From the NCBI GenBank assembly GCA_964644695.1, contig CAZXWN010000003.1, positions 1 to 64,000 on the forward strand: a DNA stretch of 64,000 nt. The letters are read 5' to 3'. Source of the stretch: CAZXWN01 sp964644695 [NCBI: uncultured bacterium]. GTDB lineage: Bacteria > UBP4 > UBA4092. Numbering within the stretch: position 1 is the stretch's first letter; each line of letters opens with the position of its first letter. Shown piece by piece: positions 29,003 to 37,879 of this stretch. The position numbers were made by a program, and so were the translations under genes. The notes under the pieces were generated by a model, which did not search any database, was not told where the DNA came from, and saw nothing but the letters and a program-made list of their open reading frames with translations.

Positions 29003-29169
29003 TTTTTATGGGTCTTAACGACTGCATGGATGTCTCTGATTCAATGCTGACTTGGGGTGTACAAAAGAATAAACCGTGATAAACTGAGATTAATGGTGAT
29101 ATGGGTCTAGTTCAAGGTGGGACTTGAACCGATTTGAACCCGTACCCGGGAGGGAAAGGATACCGGCGG

Positions 29170-29535
29170 ATGCGAAGTGAAGATTTCCGCATAAATGCTA
29201 TAGTCCGGTCCATACTTGTCAGGCGGTATATTGATACTTCCCGCTGTATTTTTACTACAATCAATGGACGGGTCTACATTCGTGGGGAACTTCTGAAGAT
29301 TTACCGGAAACGAGATAGAGAAGATAATGGTGGGAATCTCACACAGTCTGAGGCAACTAGTGAAAAGGTTTCGGGAGGATTTCAACCCAAACCGGGGGAG
29401 GTCCAGGATGGTGAATTATTATTGATTTCTATATTGGAACAGGAAATCAGCCGAATTCCTGCAGTGAAGGGAATCCAGTTTGATTTGCGTAATTGGCGTA
29501 AAGAAATGGGAAAATGGGTTCGTCGTACCCATTGA
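29170..29535 (+). CDS. Small BON-like domain protein, first gene of a regulatory run
   Basis: 121 residues. An N-terminal segment of pattern RYIDTSRCIFTTINGRVYIRG and a C-terminal segment EISRIPAVKGIQFDLRNW resemble the two halves of a BON domain, separated by a polar linker. BON domains usually bind membranes or small ligands at the cell envelope, but no signal peptide is present here. The ATG at 29170 has GGGAGGGAAAGGA upstream at good spacing, which decides it over a start at 29134. The TPR gene begins 38 bp later on the same strand. Function is unknown. Confidence 0.55.
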   Translation: MRSEDFRINAIVRSILVRRYIDTSRCIFTTINGRVYIRGELLKIYRKRDREDNGGNLTQSEATSEKVSGGFQPKPGEVQDGELLLISILEQEISRIPAVKGIQFDLRNWRKEMGKWVRRTH

Positions 29536-29573
29536 CCAAACACCCCATAAAGGGGTAAAGTGGAACCCTGACT

Positions 29574-30566
29574 ATGGCTGTACATAATTACAATTATCAG
29601 GAAATTATTGAATGCCTGAAACAATCGGTGAATGAACATCCCGATTATGCGGATGTTCTTGGCCAGCTGGGACTGTTTTATGCCGTTGAAGGCCGCTTTT
29701 CTGATGCGATGGGGTGGTTTAAAAAGGCGCTGGCGATAAACCCCAAATACTGTAAGTGTGAAATTGCCTACCACGATGTAGAAAAATGGGTTTCTGAAGA
29801 GAAGGATTTTGAGACGGTTCTGGAAGACCCCCCGGAATGGTTTGCAGATGCGCATAATCGGGCCTCATTATATTTTGCGCAGAATGGAATGGACCAGGAG
29901 GCCTTAGATGCACTAAATCGGGGATTCCTCGTACGCAAAGACCGGGCGGATTTCCTGCTGAATACCGGCCTGATGTATGAAGCCCGGGGACTATTAGAGC
30001 AAGCTGCCGAGGCGTTGCTGGAATCCATTAACCTCAAAGTTGATTCCTGGAAAGCTTACCTTACCCTCAGTCAAATTTATACCCTGATGGACCGCATCAA
30101 AGAAGCCCGTGAGGTTTTGGAAGAGGGCATACTCCAACATCCTGATTATCCGGATTTGCATTATCATCTGGCTGTTTTACTGGTGGATGAAAAGCAATTA
30201 CAGGAAGCCGTGGCTCATCTTGAAAAAGCCATCAAAATTAATCCGTCTTATACGTTTGCCCATTTCTATCTGGGGACAGTTTTTAGTCATTTGGGAAAAT
30301 ATCGTGAGGCGGAACAGCATTTGCTCAATACCGTCAATCTTGGACTTCGGGATAGTCAGTTATACATGGATTTGGCACGAGTGCGTTTGAATCTGGGGAA
30401 AACCCAGGAAGCTGAATCGGATGCCTTGAAGGCCGGTGATATTGAACCGGATAATCCTGCCCCCTATGAAATGTTGTATCAGATGTACATTCTGACTGGG
30501 GATGAAGAAAAAGCCCAGCTCAGTCTGAAGGAAGCCCGGCGGCGGGCATATAAGCCTGAGTCGTAA
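29574..30566 (+). CDS. Tetratricopeptide repeat protein
   Basis: 330 residues made almost wholly of TPR units: about eight, for example GQLGLFYAVEGRFSDAMGWF, HYHLAVLLVDEKQLQEAV and FYLGTVFSHLGKYREAEQHL. TPR proteins are scaffolds for protein-protein contact. No signal peptide is present, so a cytoplasmic role is expected. It lies 38 bp after the BON-like gene and 11 bp before the histidine kinase, so it may assemble or modulate that signalling system. Confidence 0.85.
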   Translation: MAVHNYNYQEIIECLKQSVNEHPDYADVLGQLGLFYAVEGRFSDAMGWFKKALAINPKYCKCEIAYHDVEKWVSEEKDFETVLEDPPEWFADAHNRASLYFAQNGMDQEALDALNRGFLVRKDRADFLLNTGLMYEARGLLEQAAEALLESINLKVDSWKAYLTLSQIYTLMDRIKEAREVLEEGILQHPDYPDLHYHLAVLLVDEKQLQEAVAHLEKAIKINPSYTFAHFYLGTVFSHLGKYREAEQHLLNTVNLGLRDSQLYMDLARVRLNLGKTQEAESDALKAGDIEPDNPAPYEMLYQMYILTGDEEKAQLSLKEARRRAYKPES

Positions 30567-30577
30567 GGGGAATTAAA

Positions 30578-31960
30578 TTGAATCATATACCTGATACTCC
30601 AGGAAACCCACCAAAATCTTCCCTTATTTCTAACGATTGCAACCCAAACAGTTTTTTCCATGTACCATCATCCTGTATGGATAGTGATTTGCCCCCCGGC
30701 GACCAGTGGTTGCCTCCAATTATTCGGTCAATTATTATGCCGACGAAATGGGTGTTGTGGGCGCTGGTTATTATCCTGGTTCTGGTTGAAAATTTCCCTG
30801 CATATCCTTCGTTGAGTGTGGCGGCGGTCACTGTATTTTACGGTCTCAGTAATCTCTTTTTATCGTATATATTTTATTGCAGGCGCTATTCGCCAAGGCA
30901 GCTGTGGGGATTAGAGTATGGGTCACTTGCGACGGACCTTGTCATCATCTCTCTTCTGGTGGTGCTGGAGAATTTAAGTAAAGAAATAACCTCACCGGGG
31001 GCGGATTATTACCTGTTATTTTTCCTTGTTGTGTTGAGGGGAATTGTAATTTTTCCAACCCGAACGCATGCCTTTGTCATGAACAGTCTGGTTTGTGTGG
31101 CGTATGTCTTTACGGCCTATTTTAGTCAACAAACACTCGGCTTTTTATCCACACGGAGTTTTCTGATTCACCTGACCCTGTTATGGGGCTTGATGTTGCT
31201 GAGTTGGTTTATTGTTGAGATTCTGCGGCAGCAGCGGCTCAAAATAACCGAAGATATGGAGAAAATCCGCCAAATCGAAGCCGATTTAAGCCGGACAGAA
31301 AAATTGGCCAGTATGGGTGAAATTGCGGCGGGTATCGCCCACGAAATTAATAATCCGATTGGGATTATCACCGCCACTACGGATTTATTGCGGCGTCAGC
31401 TCCCCGTCGATTCCCCCAGCCATCGGCAAGTAAATATTATTTTGCAGGAGTCGGAGCGGTGTCGCAGGCTCGTAGCAGAGCTGATGCGGTTGTCCACTCC
31501 CGCAGCGTTGACTCTAGAGCCGATAGAAATTCCGAAACTGGTTGAAGACAGTATCTCTTTGATTCGGGAAAAGATCCGAGAGGCTCAGGTGACAGTTGAC
31601 CTCCAGTTCGAAGACAACCTCCCACCTCTTCCAGGAAACAAAACTCTCTTACAGCGGGTGCTATTGAATTTAATTCAAAATGCCCTGCAAGCGATGCCGA
31701 ATGGTGGAAAACTCAGTATTGAAGTAAAATATAAGGAACAGCCACATGAAATTGTAATGAAAGTTGCCGATACGGGAGTGGGGATAGAAGCGGAGTCGAT
31801 TGAGAAGATATTCTCTCCCTTTTATTCCACTTGTCCGGGACAAAGTGGGCTGGGTCTGACAATGGTACACCGTATCATAGACTGGCATCATGGACATATC
31901 CGAATTCAAAGCCAGCCTGGTGAAGGCACGGTTTTTGAGATTGATATTCCACTGGGCTGA
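30578..31960 (+). CDS. Membrane histidine kinase (NtrB/PAS-less HisKA type)
   Basis: 460 residues. An N-terminal membrane domain (about residues 48-210, five or six segments) precedes a HisKA dimerisation helix with the phospho-accepting His255 in EIAAGIAHEINNPIG. The HATPase_c domain follows, with N box LIQNALQAMPNGG, G1 box DTGVGIEAES and G2 box GQSGLGLTMVHRI. All catalytic boxes are intact. The start is TTG 30578, with AGGGGA about 7 bp upstream. The first ATG would be near 30677. It lies in a rightward run with the sigma54-dependent response regulator two genes downstream, which is its likely partner. Confidence 0.9.
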   Translation: MNHIPDTPGNPPKSSLISNDCNPNSFFHVPSSCMDSDLPPGDQWLPPIIRSIIMPTKWVLWALVIILVLVENFPAYPSLSVAAVTVFYGLSNLFLSYIFYCRRYSPRQLWGLEYGSLATDLVIISLLVVLENLSKEITSPGADYYLLFFLVVLRGIVIFPTRTHAFVMNSLVCVAYVFTAYFSQQTLGFLSTRSFLIHLTLLWGLMLLSWFIVEILRQQRLKITEDMEKIRQIEADLSRTEKLASMGEIAAGIAHEINNPIGIITATTDLLRRQLPVDSPSHRQVNIILQESERCRRLVAELMRLSTPAALTLEPIEIPKLVEDSISLIREKIREAQVTVDLQFEDNLPPLPGNKTLLQRVLLNLIQNALQAMPNGGKLSIEVKYKEQPHEIVMKVADTGVGIEAESIEKIFSPFYSTCPGQSGLGLTMVHRIIDWHHGHIRIQSQPGEGTVFEIDIPLG

Positions 31961-31987
31961 CTTGGAATGGTTCTAAAGGATTTTTAA

Positions 31988-32932
31988 ATGCGTAAAGTTA
32001 AGAAAAGAGAGATCGAATGTCCTCATTTAGACTGTGTCTTCTTTTCCAGTGAAAACCGGGAAGTTGATGGAGAGACAGTCCTGATAACATATTGCAGCCA
32101 TCCTAATAGTGATTTGGTGGAGGATGCCAAGCATTGTGGTTTTTACCGGCTGAACTGGGCCAAGCAAATCAAGAAGATTCGTAAGCCCGATCCCTCTGAA
32201 AAGGTCAGGATTCAAAGAGAGGCCCTCCAGAAATTATTGAAGCATGCGGTAGGGCACCTCTCGCCAGAAGAGAAAGATGCTTCTATGGGGCTTATCGAAC
32301 ACCTGAAGGAACAGGAAGAACGGCTGGTTAAACTCAGTAAGCTCCTGCAAAAAAGCGGAGCGGAAGATGATGAGCATGACCCCTTTACTATCCCGACTGA
32401 ATCGTCCTCCCCTAAATCATCCGTTATCCAGGATACGGGTGTTGATTCCCAAACGCCAGATTTTATAGCGACGGCCATTGCCGCTGCTGCTCAGGAAATG
32501 AATCAGACAAAAGTTCCGTCCGCGGGTACTATGCGAAAAGAGCCCGACTCAACCGAAGCGGATATTGTTCCGCGTCAAATAGAAGGTCCTGAGGCTGTTG
32601 TTCGGGACTTCATCGAAGCTTTTAATCGTCAGGATTTTGACCGGGAATATAATTACCTGGGTAATGCTCTCCGCCTAACACCTCGTGGTGATTATGTCCG
32701 GTCGAGAAAATTTGCTTATGCCTCATCGGCGCAACATGTCACGAACGGGAACCTGCCAACTCAGGAAATGGGAGAGGTGGCTTCCGTCAAGATTGATGGT
32801 GACAACGCCCGGATTATTTGTGACAAGATTGAACGGTTTGGACCGACTCCCCAGTATTTTCAGCAGCGGTACGTCTTAAGAAAAGAAGGGGACGATTGGA
32901 AAATCGTTCAAGTTCAGACTCGGTCTCGCTAA
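31988..32932 (+). CDS. Cys-rich N-terminal / NTF2-like C-terminal protein of unknown function
   Basis: 314 residues in three parts. The N-terminus has four Cys (C11, C16, C36, C50) with nearby His in ECPHLDC...YCSHP...HCGFY, suggesting a metal site. The middle is a helical then low-complexity Ser/Pro/acidic linker (about 70-200). The last 115 residues (from EGPEAVVRDFIEAFNRQDF to WKIVQV) have the pattern of an SnoaL/NTF2-like alpha+beta barrel. It sits between the kinase and its response regulator, 27 bp after the kinase stop, so a connector or sensor role is a reasonable guess. I do not recognise the full-length protein. Confidence 0.5.
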   Translation: MRKVKKREIECPHLDCVFFSSENREVDGETVLITYCSHPNSDLVEDAKHCGFYRLNWAKQIKKIRKPDPSEKVRIQREALQKLLKHAVGHLSPEEKDASMGLIEHLKEQEERLVKLSKLLQKSGAEDDEHDPFTIPTESSSPKSSVIQDTGVDSQTPDFIATAIAAAAQEMNQTKVPSAGTMRKEPDSTEADIVPRQIEGPEAVVRDFIEAFNRQDFDREYNYLGNALRLTPRGDYVRSRKFAYASSAQHVTNGNLPTQEMGEVASVKIDGDNARIICDKIERFGPTPQYFQQRYVLRKEGDDWKIVQVQTRSR

Positions 32933-33045
32933 GTTTTTGTAACAAAGGGTTTTATCCTGAGGCTCTTCGGGTTATAGTAAATGAGCCTCAACCTGTGGAA
33001 CAGGGTGCCAGATTTAATGTGGGACCTTTTGACAAAGGAAACCTG

Positions 33046-34440
33046 ATGGATAAACAAAACCTCGGCTGTATATTGGTCGTTGATGATGAACCCAATATGT
33101 GTGAAACACTCCAGATATTTCTGGAGACTCTGGGATATGAAGTCTATATAGCACAACACCCCGATAAAGCCCTCACTATCGTACGAGAAACGGCGATTGA
33201 TGTTGTTTTGTCTGATTTTCGTATGCCCGGCATGACTGGCTTAGAGCTTTTGAAACAGGTCAAATCCCTAAACTCCGACATTGAAGTTCTCATCATGACT
33301 GCTTATGTGAGTGTCGATGATGTGGTTGAGGTCATGCGTGAGGGTGCCTACGATTATATCGAGAAACCTTTCCAACTCGACATGCTCCAGATGACGCTGG
33401 AAAAAGTCAGAGAAAAACAACGACTCTATCACCGTAACCGGGAACTCGAAGAAGAAATTGAGAAGAAATATTCCTTTGACCAGATTGTGGGGAAAAGCGA
33501 TTCCATGGGTAAAGTATTTGAGCTCATCCGGAAAGTCGCCCCTTCGGAATCTACGGTTTTGATTACCGGAGATTCGGGTACAGGAAAGGAATTAGTTGCC
33601 CGCGCCATCCACCAGCACAGCCAGCGTAAAAACAATCCCTTCGTTGCCATTAACTGTGGCGGCATACCCTTAGAATTATTGGAATCGGAGCTGTTCGGAT
33701 ATGAGAAGGGTGCGTTTACCGGGGCCGCCGCTCGTAAAAAAGGTTTATTTGAGACGGCAGAAAATGGAACTCTATTTCTGGATGAAGTGGGAGAGCTGCC
33801 CTTATCTCTTCAGGTGAAATTACTGAGAGTATTACAGGACGGAAAGTTCCGCCGCGTGGGTGGTCTCGATAATATCCAGGCTAATGTCCGGATACTGGCC
33901 GCAACCAACCGCGATTTGCAGCAGATGGTAAAGGAAAAAACATTTCGTGAGGACCTGTACTTCCGATTCAATGTTATACCCATCAAGCTGCCCTCACTCA
34001 ACGAAAGACAAGATGATATCCCTCTGTTGCTGGAACATTTTTTAGATGACTTCTGCCAGCGTAAATCCATTCGTAAAAACCCCCGGTTCTCCCCAGCCGC
34101 CATGAAATACCTGATGTCTTATTCCTGGCCCGGAAATGTCCGTGAACTGGAAAACCTGGTAGAACGGTTATTAATACTGGTGGATCGAGATGTAATTGAA
34201 CCCGATGATTTGCCGGAAAAAATCACTTCTGTTCCAGTTGTCGAATTCCGGGGGGATACGGTAACTTATGCTGAAGCGAAGCAGGATTTCGAGCGGGAAT
34301 ACTTCCAGCGTCTGTTAGAAAAATATAACTGGAATGTAACTCGTGCGGCGGAAGAAGCCGATATGTCTCGCCGGAATCTGCATGAGAAAATACGGATCCT
34401 CAATCTGACTCCACCGTGGGAAAATTCCAATCCCACCTAA
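33046..34440 (+). CDS. Sigma54-dependent response regulator (NtrC family)
   Basis: 464 residues. The receiver domain (1-120) has acidic pocket D13-D14, phosphorylation site D57 in LSDFRMPG and switch K107 in EKPF. The AAA+ domain has Walker A GDSGTGKE at 175-182 and the GAFTGA loop at 222-227 that contacts sigma54, so it should activate -24/-12 promoters. The C-terminus is a Fis-type helix-turn-helix (NVTRAAEEADMSRRNLHEKI). The start is ATG 33046 with AAAGGAAA upstream. An open frame from 32896 overlaps the previous gene and has no family similarity. No sigma54 promoter is found upstream of genes in this locus. Confidence 0.95.
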   Translation: MDKQNLGCILVVDDEPNMCETLQIFLETLGYEVYIAQHPDKALTIVRETAIDVVLSDFRMPGMTGLELLKQVKSLNSDIEVLIMTAYVSVDDVVEVMREGAYDYIEKPFQLDMLQMTLEKVREKQRLYHRNRELEEEIEKKYSFDQIVGKSDSMGKVFELIRKVAPSESTVLITGDSGTGKELVARAIHQHSQRKNNPFVAINCGGIPLELLESELFGYEKGAFTGAAARKKGLFETAENGTLFLDEVGELPLSLQVKLLRVLQDGKFRRVGGLDNIQANVRILAATNRDLQQMVKEKTFREDLYFRFNVIPIKLPSLNERQDDIPLLLEHFLDDFCQRKSIRKNPRFSPAAMKYLMSYSWPGNVRELENLVERLLILVDRDVIEPDDLPEKITSVPVVEFRGDTVTYAEAKQDFEREYFQRLLEKYNWNVTRAAEEADMSRRNLHEKIRILNLTPPWENSNPT

Positions 34441-34470
34441 CCGGTTAATAAATTCAGGAGAAGCCCTTTA

Positions 34471-35757
34471 TTGCCTATGATGAAATGTCCACAATGTGTT
34501 AAACAGAAATTCATGCGGCATATACCCCGCCTGGAACAATTTGAACTTCTAAAATATCTGGGTCCGGGGTTTTTAGTAACGGTTGGATTTATTGATCCCG
34601 GGAATTGGGCTTCGAATGTTGCGGCAGGTTCCCAATATGGTTATACCCTTCTGTGGATGGTCACGCTATCAACGATTATGTTGGTTATTTTGCAGCACAA
34701 TGCGGCTCACCTGGGGATTGTGACCGGGTTGTGTATTTCAGAAGCGGCTACTTTTCACATGCCGAAATGGTTCTCCCGTTCGGTTCTAGGGTCTGCGGTC
34801 CTGGCCTCCATTTGTACTGCACTGGCTGAGATACTGGGTGGAGCTATCGGTTTGAATATGTTGACGGGTCTTCCGTTGCCGGTGGGGGCGATTCTGACGA
34901 CAGTCTTTGTATTTTGGATGTTGTTTTCCAAGGGATACCGGAAAATTGAGAATATCATCATCGGGATGGTTACTCTGATTGGAATCAGTTTCCTTTATGA
35001 ATTGTATCTGGTAAAAATCGGATGGGGAGCGGCGGCGGTGGGATGGGTGACTCCGGCACTACCCATGGGTGCACTTCCCATTGTGATGAGTGTTCTGGGC
35101 GCTGTCGTCATGCCGCATAATCTCTATCTTCATTCAGAAGTCATTCAGAGCCGGCAGTACAATACCCAGGGCGAGAATGTCATTCAAAGCCGCCTAAAAT
35201 ATGAGTTCATTGATACCTTAACATCCATGACGGCCGGCTGGGCTATCAACTCGGCCATGATATTACTGGCAGCAGCCACCTTCTATATTAGTAAAATCCA
35301 TGTGACAGAACTCCAGCAGGCTCAAGAGATGTTAAAACCACTTCTGGGTAATTCTGCGGCATGGGTCTTTGGATTAGCCTTGTTGTTATCCGGATTATCC
35401 TCCTCCACCACTGCCGGAATGGCCGGAGCCTCTATCTTTGCCGGAATATTTGGTGAAGCCTATGACACGAAGGATTTTCACACTCGTGTCGGGATATGTG
35501 TGACTCTGTTAGGCGGATTGTTAGCCGTACTGTTAGTCAGTAATCCCTTTCATGGATTAATTATTTCCCAGATGTGTTTATCCATCCAGCTGCCCTGGAC
35601 CATCGTTCTGCAAATCATGCTGACATCCTCCCGGAAGGTGATGGGAGACCATGTCAACAACTGGAAAGACAACCTGGGTTTATGGACAGTGGCAGCCATT
35701 GTGATTATCTTGAACATCATGTTGCTGCGGGAAATGATTTTTGGTGGATGGCATTAA
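34471..35757 (+). CDS. Nramp-family divalent metal transporter
   Basis: 428 residues with about eleven membrane segments. The two metal-binding motifs of the family are present: DPGN at 42-45 and VVMPHNLYLHS near residue 210, with the metal-liganding Met. Uptake of Mn2+ or Fe2+ with protons is expected. An unusual extra is the N-terminal tail MPMMKCPQC, with a CPxC pair. GGAGAAG lies 7 bp before TTG 34471 and the next in-frame ATGs are 6 and 9 bp on, so the exact start is open. It follows the response regulator by 30 bp, suggesting that the two-component system and metal uptake are linked. Confidence 0.88.
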   Translation: MPMMKCPQCVKQKFMRHIPRLEQFELLKYLGPGFLVTVGFIDPGNWASNVAAGSQYGYTLLWMVTLSTIMLVILQHNAAHLGIVTGLCISEAATFHMPKWFSRSVLGSAVLASICTALAEILGGAIGLNMLTGLPLPVGAILTTVFVFWMLFSKGYRKIENIIIGMVTLIGISFLYELYLVKIGWGAAAVGWVTPALPMGALPIVMSVLGAVVMPHNLYLHSEVIQSRQYNTQGENVIQSRLKYEFIDTLTSMTAGWAINSAMILLAAATFYISKIHVTELQQAQEMLKPLLGNSAAWVFGLALLLSGLSSSTTAGMAGASIFAGIFGEAYDTKDFHTRVGICVTLLGGLLAVLLVSNPFHGLIISQMCLSIQLPWTIVLQIMLTSSRKVMGDHVNNWKDNLGLWTVAAIVIILNIMLLREMIFGGWH

Positions 35758-35833
35758 AAGATTGACAAAAACGATGCACTCTTATTATCATAGGCACGGG
35801 AAATAATACAAAATATATCCATTCGGAGGGCTT

Positions 35834-36136
35834 ATGAGCGACGAACAAGTTCCACAAAACAATCCGTATTATCCACCTGTTTCACCCGCACAGTTTTATC
35901 CACCCCCCCTGTCTGTTAAAGACTGGTTGGTGACATTGATCATTGCGGCTATTCCTCTTGTGGGAATAATAATGCTTTTTATCTGGGCATTTAGCAGTGA
36001 TGGAAATATCCACAAAAAAAACTTTAGCAAGGCATTGCTTTTATTCACATTAATCATGATTATCTTATATATCGTTTTGATTGTTGGAATGGTTCTGCTT
36101 GTTGCCATGATAGGGGTAAGCTCAGCTGGTAGTTGA
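35834..36136 (+). CDS. Small two-helix membrane protein with Pro/Tyr-rich N-terminus
   Basis: 100 residues. The N-terminal 30 residues are rich in Pro, Tyr and Gln (NNPYYPPVSPAQFYPPP). Two membrane segments follow (about 33-56 and 68-95), separated by a short basic loop SDGNIHKKNFSKA. The overall pattern is like the small Pro-rich DUF4234/DUF4870-type membrane proteins, but assignment is not firm. GGAGG lies 5 bp before the ATG, and a terminator follows 20 bp after the stop, making it an independent unit. Confidence 0.65.
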   Translation: MSDEQVPQNNPYYPPVSPAQFYPPPLSVKDWLVTLIIAAIPLVGIIMLFIWAFSSDGNIHKKNFSKALLLFTLIMIILYIVLIVGMVLLVAMIGVSSAGS

Positions 36137-36156
36137 TTTGTAATTTGAATTGATTC

Positions 36157-36190
36157 AACCGGGACTGAATTTTATTCAGCCCCGGTTTTT
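36157..36190 (+). terminator. Intrinsic terminator of the small membrane protein gene
   Basis: Arms AACCGGGACTGAA/TTCAGCCCCGGTT (one mismatch) have a 5-nt loop and are followed by a T run. Confidence 0.85.
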
Positions 36191-36202
36191 ATTTATTAAG
36201 CT

Positions 36203-36211
36203 TGATATAAT
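36203..36211 (+). promoter_or_regulatory. Extended -10 of tilS placing the start at the ATG
   Basis: TG-A-TATAAT ends 6 bp before ATG 36218, so transcription would start at or next to the start codon. No Shine-Dalgarno sequence is present. Confidence 0.6.
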
Positions 36212-36217
36212 GACACC

Positions 36218-37699
36218 ATGGACTTACTTGATCGATTTCGCTCCGCACTGATTCACCAGTGCCAGACAGAAAATGGCGACAGCATCATTCTTGGATTATC
36301 CGGTGGACCGGATTCGGTTTGTTTATTGGATTTAATGGTCCGGCTTCGGGATGAATGTGGATTTCGGCTGATTCCGGCTCATCTCCATCACGGGATTCGA
36401 GGTGATGAGGCGGACAAAGATTTAGAATTCTGTCGAACCCTCTGTGCCAGTTATGGATTAGACCTGGATACTCGGAATGTATCCATCCCGCAGATTGCCC
36501 GGGATTCCCGCCTGTCTCTGGAAGAAGCCGGCCGCCTGCAAAGATACCATTTCTTTCTTGACTTGGCTCTTCATTACGGATGCCGAAAAGTTGCGGTTGC
36601 CCACCATCGTGATGACCTGGCGGAAACGGTGTTGATGCGTCTGGTCAGAGGCGCAGGTCCGGAGGGATTGTCTGGTATTACCTGGAACCGCCCACTCGTC
36701 ATGGATGACCGGCCCATTCCCAATCCATTGATAAAAGTGATTCGACCCTTGCTGGCTTTTTATCGAAGCGAAATAGATTCTTATCTCAATGAAAAAAATC
36801 TCCTGTTCCGTACGGATCAAACCAATCGGGATAACACCTATCTTCGAAACCGGATTCGAAATGTTCTCATTCCCGGTATTGAAAAAGATTATAATCCCCG
36901 TATTCGGGAAGCATTGGCGAGGACTGCCGACATCCTCCAGGAAGAAGAAAAATATTGGAATTTATCTCTGGCACTTTTCCTCCGGAACACTTACACCCGT
37001 GAAAAGGGTCGGTTGATTTATCAAGAACCTCAGGAACTGGCCAAGATGCCGCTGGGATTCCAAAGGCGGGCGATTCGGTTTCTGATTGAAAAATATCAGG
37101 GCCATCTTCGGCAGTTAGATTTTGAAGATGTGGAATCCATTGTGAAACTGATTTCCGGACAGACTCTGGGGAAAGCTCTGGAACTGACTGGAAATCTGAG
37201 AGTAGAACTTCGGAATGAACAACTCATCTTTACCCGGCATCTCCAGACCGCCTTTTCATCCTCCAATCAGACGGAATTACCGGTCCCTGGTTCATTGTCG
37301 TCGGTTGAGTTTGGCGGCGAATTTACGGTGGAACTGCACCAGTCTAATCCCGGACTCCTCTATGATATATTCTCGAAGAAAATGCCGCCGGAGTCGGTTT
37401 GTTTTGATGCCGAGAAACTCCATGGACCCCTCACGGTCCGGTCGTGGAAAGCTGGAGACCGTTTTCAACCACTGGGACTAAAGGGCCACAAGAAAGTTCA
37501 GGATTTGTTTGTGAACCGAAAAATCCCCCGTGAAATCCGAAACCGGGTTCCTCTGGTCTGTGATTCGCAGCAAATTCTATGGGTAGCTGGAATCCAACCT
37601 TCAGAAGCTGCCAAGGTAACCGCTGAAACCCGGCAAGTGGTGCGTATTCAATTCGTACCCGAACCAGACCCGGCGGATACGGTTGAATCCGAAGAATAA
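36218..37699 (+). CDS. tilS: tRNA(Ile)-lysidine synthase
   Basis: TilS attaches lysine to C34 of the AUA-reading tRNA(Ile), an essential decoding step. The 493-residue protein has the PP-loop SGGPDS at 28-33, the motif AHHRDDLAETVLMRL, a linker domain and a full C-terminal TilS_C domain (WKAGDRFQPLGLKGHKKVQD). The length matches the long form of the family. The probable promoter lies so close to the ATG that the mRNA should be leaderless. No hpt or ftsH gene is adjacent, unlike the frequent tilS-hpt-ftsH cluster. Confidence 0.95.
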   Translation: MDLLDRFRSALIHQCQTENGDSIILGLSGGPDSVCLLDLMVRLRDECGFRLIPAHLHHGIRGDEADKDLEFCRTLCASYGLDLDTRNVSIPQIARDSRLSLEEAGRLQRYHFFLDLALHYGCRKVAVAHHRDDLAETVLMRLVRGAGPEGLSGITWNRPLVMDDRPIPNPLIKVIRPLLAFYRSEIDSYLNEKNLLFRTDQTNRDNTYLRNRIRNVLIPGIEKDYNPRIREALARTADILQEEEKYWNLSLALFLRNTYTREKGRLIYQEPQELAKMPLGFQRRAIRFLIEKYQGHLRQLDFEDVESIVKLISGQTLGKALELTGNLRVELRNEQLIFTRHLQTAFSSSNQTELPVPGSLSSVEFGGEFTVELHQSNPGLLYDIFSKKMPPESVCFDAEKLHGPLTVRSWKAGDRFQPLGLKGHKKVQDLFVNRKIPREIRNRVPLVCDSQQILWVAGIQPSEAAKVTAETRQVVRIQFVPEPDPADTVESEE

Positions 37700-37746
37700 C
37701 CCCCTTTTTTCATTCAAACACCTGCTTTTAATACATCTCTCTGATT

Positions 37747-37795
37747 CGAACTATCCACGGAGCAGCTCCGAGTAACTCCGTGGATGATTCGTTTT
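37747..37795. repeat. Dispersed palindromic repeat, copy 5
   Basis: The copy reads CGAACTATCCACGGAGCAGC then TCCGAGTAACTCCGTGGATG and ATTCGTTTT. It is the most symmetrical copy: the outer arms ATCCACGGA and TCCGTGGAT are perfect. It lies between the convergent tilS and nrdJ genes. Confidence 0.88.
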
Positions 37796-37825
37796 GTAAG
37801 CAGAAATACGAGGGGATAATTAAGC

Positions 37826-37859
37826 ATAAAAAAAAGACCGGTCTTTTGGACCGGTCTTT
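37826..37859 (-). terminator. Intrinsic terminator of nrdJ
   Basis: Arms AAAGACCGGTC/GACCGGTCTTT have a 5-nt loop, and the minus strand runs into at least eight T residues (A run 37828-37835). It is 20 bp beyond the nrdJ stop. Confidence 0.92.
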
Positions 37860-37879
37860 GTATGTTTTATGAATCGTTT

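Noticed and set aside
29109-29150. A stretch resembling the 3' part of a tRNA on the minus strand (GGTTCAAGTCCCACC).
   Set aside because: The T-stem does not pair on its 5' side, and no anticodon or acceptor arm can be folded from the neighbouring DNA.
32896-33045. A longer N-terminus for the sigma54 regulator overlapping the NTF2-like gene.
   Set aside because: The receiver domain begins at once after ATG 33046, which has its own ribosome binding site.
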